Assembly: GCA_947259625.1 (NCBI GenBank)
Contig: CAMYMY010000255.1
Coordinates: forward strand, 1-5,671
Source of the DNA: an uncultured Kiloniellales bacterium
GTDB taxonomy: Bacteria > Pseudomonadota > Alphaproteobacteria > Kiloniellales > JAKSDN01
Direction of reading: 5' to 3'
DNA length: 5,671 nt
Under the pieces are notes generated by a model, which was not told the origin of the DNA, did no database searches, and was given only the letters and a program-made list of their open reading frames with translations. Below, piece after piece: positions 5,458 through 5,671 of the stretch (the stretch's first letter is position 1; each line of letters opens with the position of its first letter). The position numbers and the translations under genes were made by a program.

Positions 5458-5671
5458 TAGTTCAAAGCTGAACAAATTTCAAGGCCTGCCCTGGAACGTC
5501 CCGGGCTTCGACGTCTGGCTGACCATAGCGCGGACCTATCAGCTCTGCGAACGGGCGATCACGCAGAGGGTGGCGCCGCTCGGCATATCGCTTGCCCAAC
5601 ACGCCGTGCTGGCCAACGTGGTGCATTCCCCGGGCCTGACCCAACAGGAGATCGCCGACCGTCTACTGGTC
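5444..5671 (+). CDS. MarR-family transcriptional regulator, N-terminal part (cut by window end)
   Basis: The first 76 codons are present and the frame is open at the window edge. After a polar N-terminus there is an amphipathic helix with F-D-V-W-L-T-I-A-R-T-Y (22-32), then R-V-A-P-L-G-I-S-L-A-Q-H-A-V-L (42-56) and the beginning of the winged helix, L-T-Q-Q-E-I-A-D-R-L (65-74). This is the normal layout of MarR dimers, which bind palindromic DNA and are usually released by small ligands or oxidation. A single cysteine, Cys35, is visible; nothing shows it senses oxidants. ATG 5444 has no ribosome-binding site. A poor promoter candidate (TTCCCA at 5410, 17 bases, TATTGT at 5433) would start transcription almost at the ATG, that is leaderless. 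It is divergent from the hydrolase gene, its probable target, and its own first codons contain both operator-like repeats, suggesting autoregulation. Confidence 0.85.
   Translation, partial: MTEQHSSKLNKFQGLPWNVPGFDVWLTIARTYQLCERAITQRVAPLGISLAQHAVLANVVHSPGLTQQEIADRLLV
5454..5482 (-). promoter_or_regulatory. Sigma70-like promoter of the alpha/beta hydrolase gene
   Basis: On the - strand TTGAAA (5482-5477, five of six consensus bases) is followed after exactly 17 bases by TATGTT (5459-5454, four of six). A start near 5447 would give a leader of about 30 bases that includes GGGGA before ATG 5416. The promoter lies inside the first codons of the divergent marR gene and is overlapped by both inverted repeats. 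Confidence 0.6.
5460..5473. promoter_or_regulatory. Inverted repeat O2, second probable MarR operator
   Basis: GTTCA (5460-5464) and TGAAC (5469-5473) form a perfect inverted repeat with the same four-base spacing as O1, sharing its core half-site. CTGAACAA occurs at both 5448 and 5468. Its centre is exactly 20 bases, about two helical turns, from that of O1, so two dimers could bind the same face of the DNA. It lies wholly inside the 17-base spacer of the hydrolase promoter. Confidence 0.6.

Overview
This is a GC-rich window from a Gram-negative bacterium. The type II secretion (T2SS) genes, the MreB-type actin and the alphaproteobacteria-like GspK and GspM sequences suggest Pseudomonadota. 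Alphaproteobacteria are most likely, but the sequence alone does not exclude Gammaproteobacteria. No RNA gene, insertion sequence, CRISPR array or tandem repeat is visible. There is no gene-free stretch above about 220 bases.

Left part (1-3088) is a rearranged piece of a T2SS locus. On the + strand lie the last codons of a major pseudopilin (gspG), the minor pseudopilin gspH, a 46-codon open stretch that touches both neighbours, and the inner-membrane assembly protein gspM. On the - strand, and convergent with gspM (9 bases between the stop codons), lie the minor pseudopilin gspK and then the prepilin peptidase gspO. GspO would cleave and methylate the G, H and K pseudopilins. GspM would belong to the inner-membrane platform that assembles them into the pseudopilus. 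The usual gspI, gspJ and gspL are absent from their customary places between H, K and M.

Middle part (3228-4480) holds a gene for an MreB-like actin on the - strand with no mreC or mreD beside it. It keeps the nucleotide-binding architecture but departs from the MreB consensus at two conserved spots, so it may be a paralogue rather than the housekeeping copy. A 218-base spacer upstream carries its ribosome-binding site and only a weak promoter candidate.

Right part (4481-5671) is a divergent pair: an alpha/beta hydrolase (-) and the first 76 codons of a MarR-family regulator (+). Between and across their starts lie two inverted repeats built on the same half-site, GTTCA-N4-TGAAC, with centres exactly 20 bases apart. 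They fit over a good sigma70-like promoter for the hydrolase (TTGAAA, 17 bases, TATGTT). One repeat fills the spacer and the other covers the end of the -10 box and the predicted transcription start. This predicts that the MarR protein represses the hydrolase and probably itself, and it is the clearest unannotated signal in the window.
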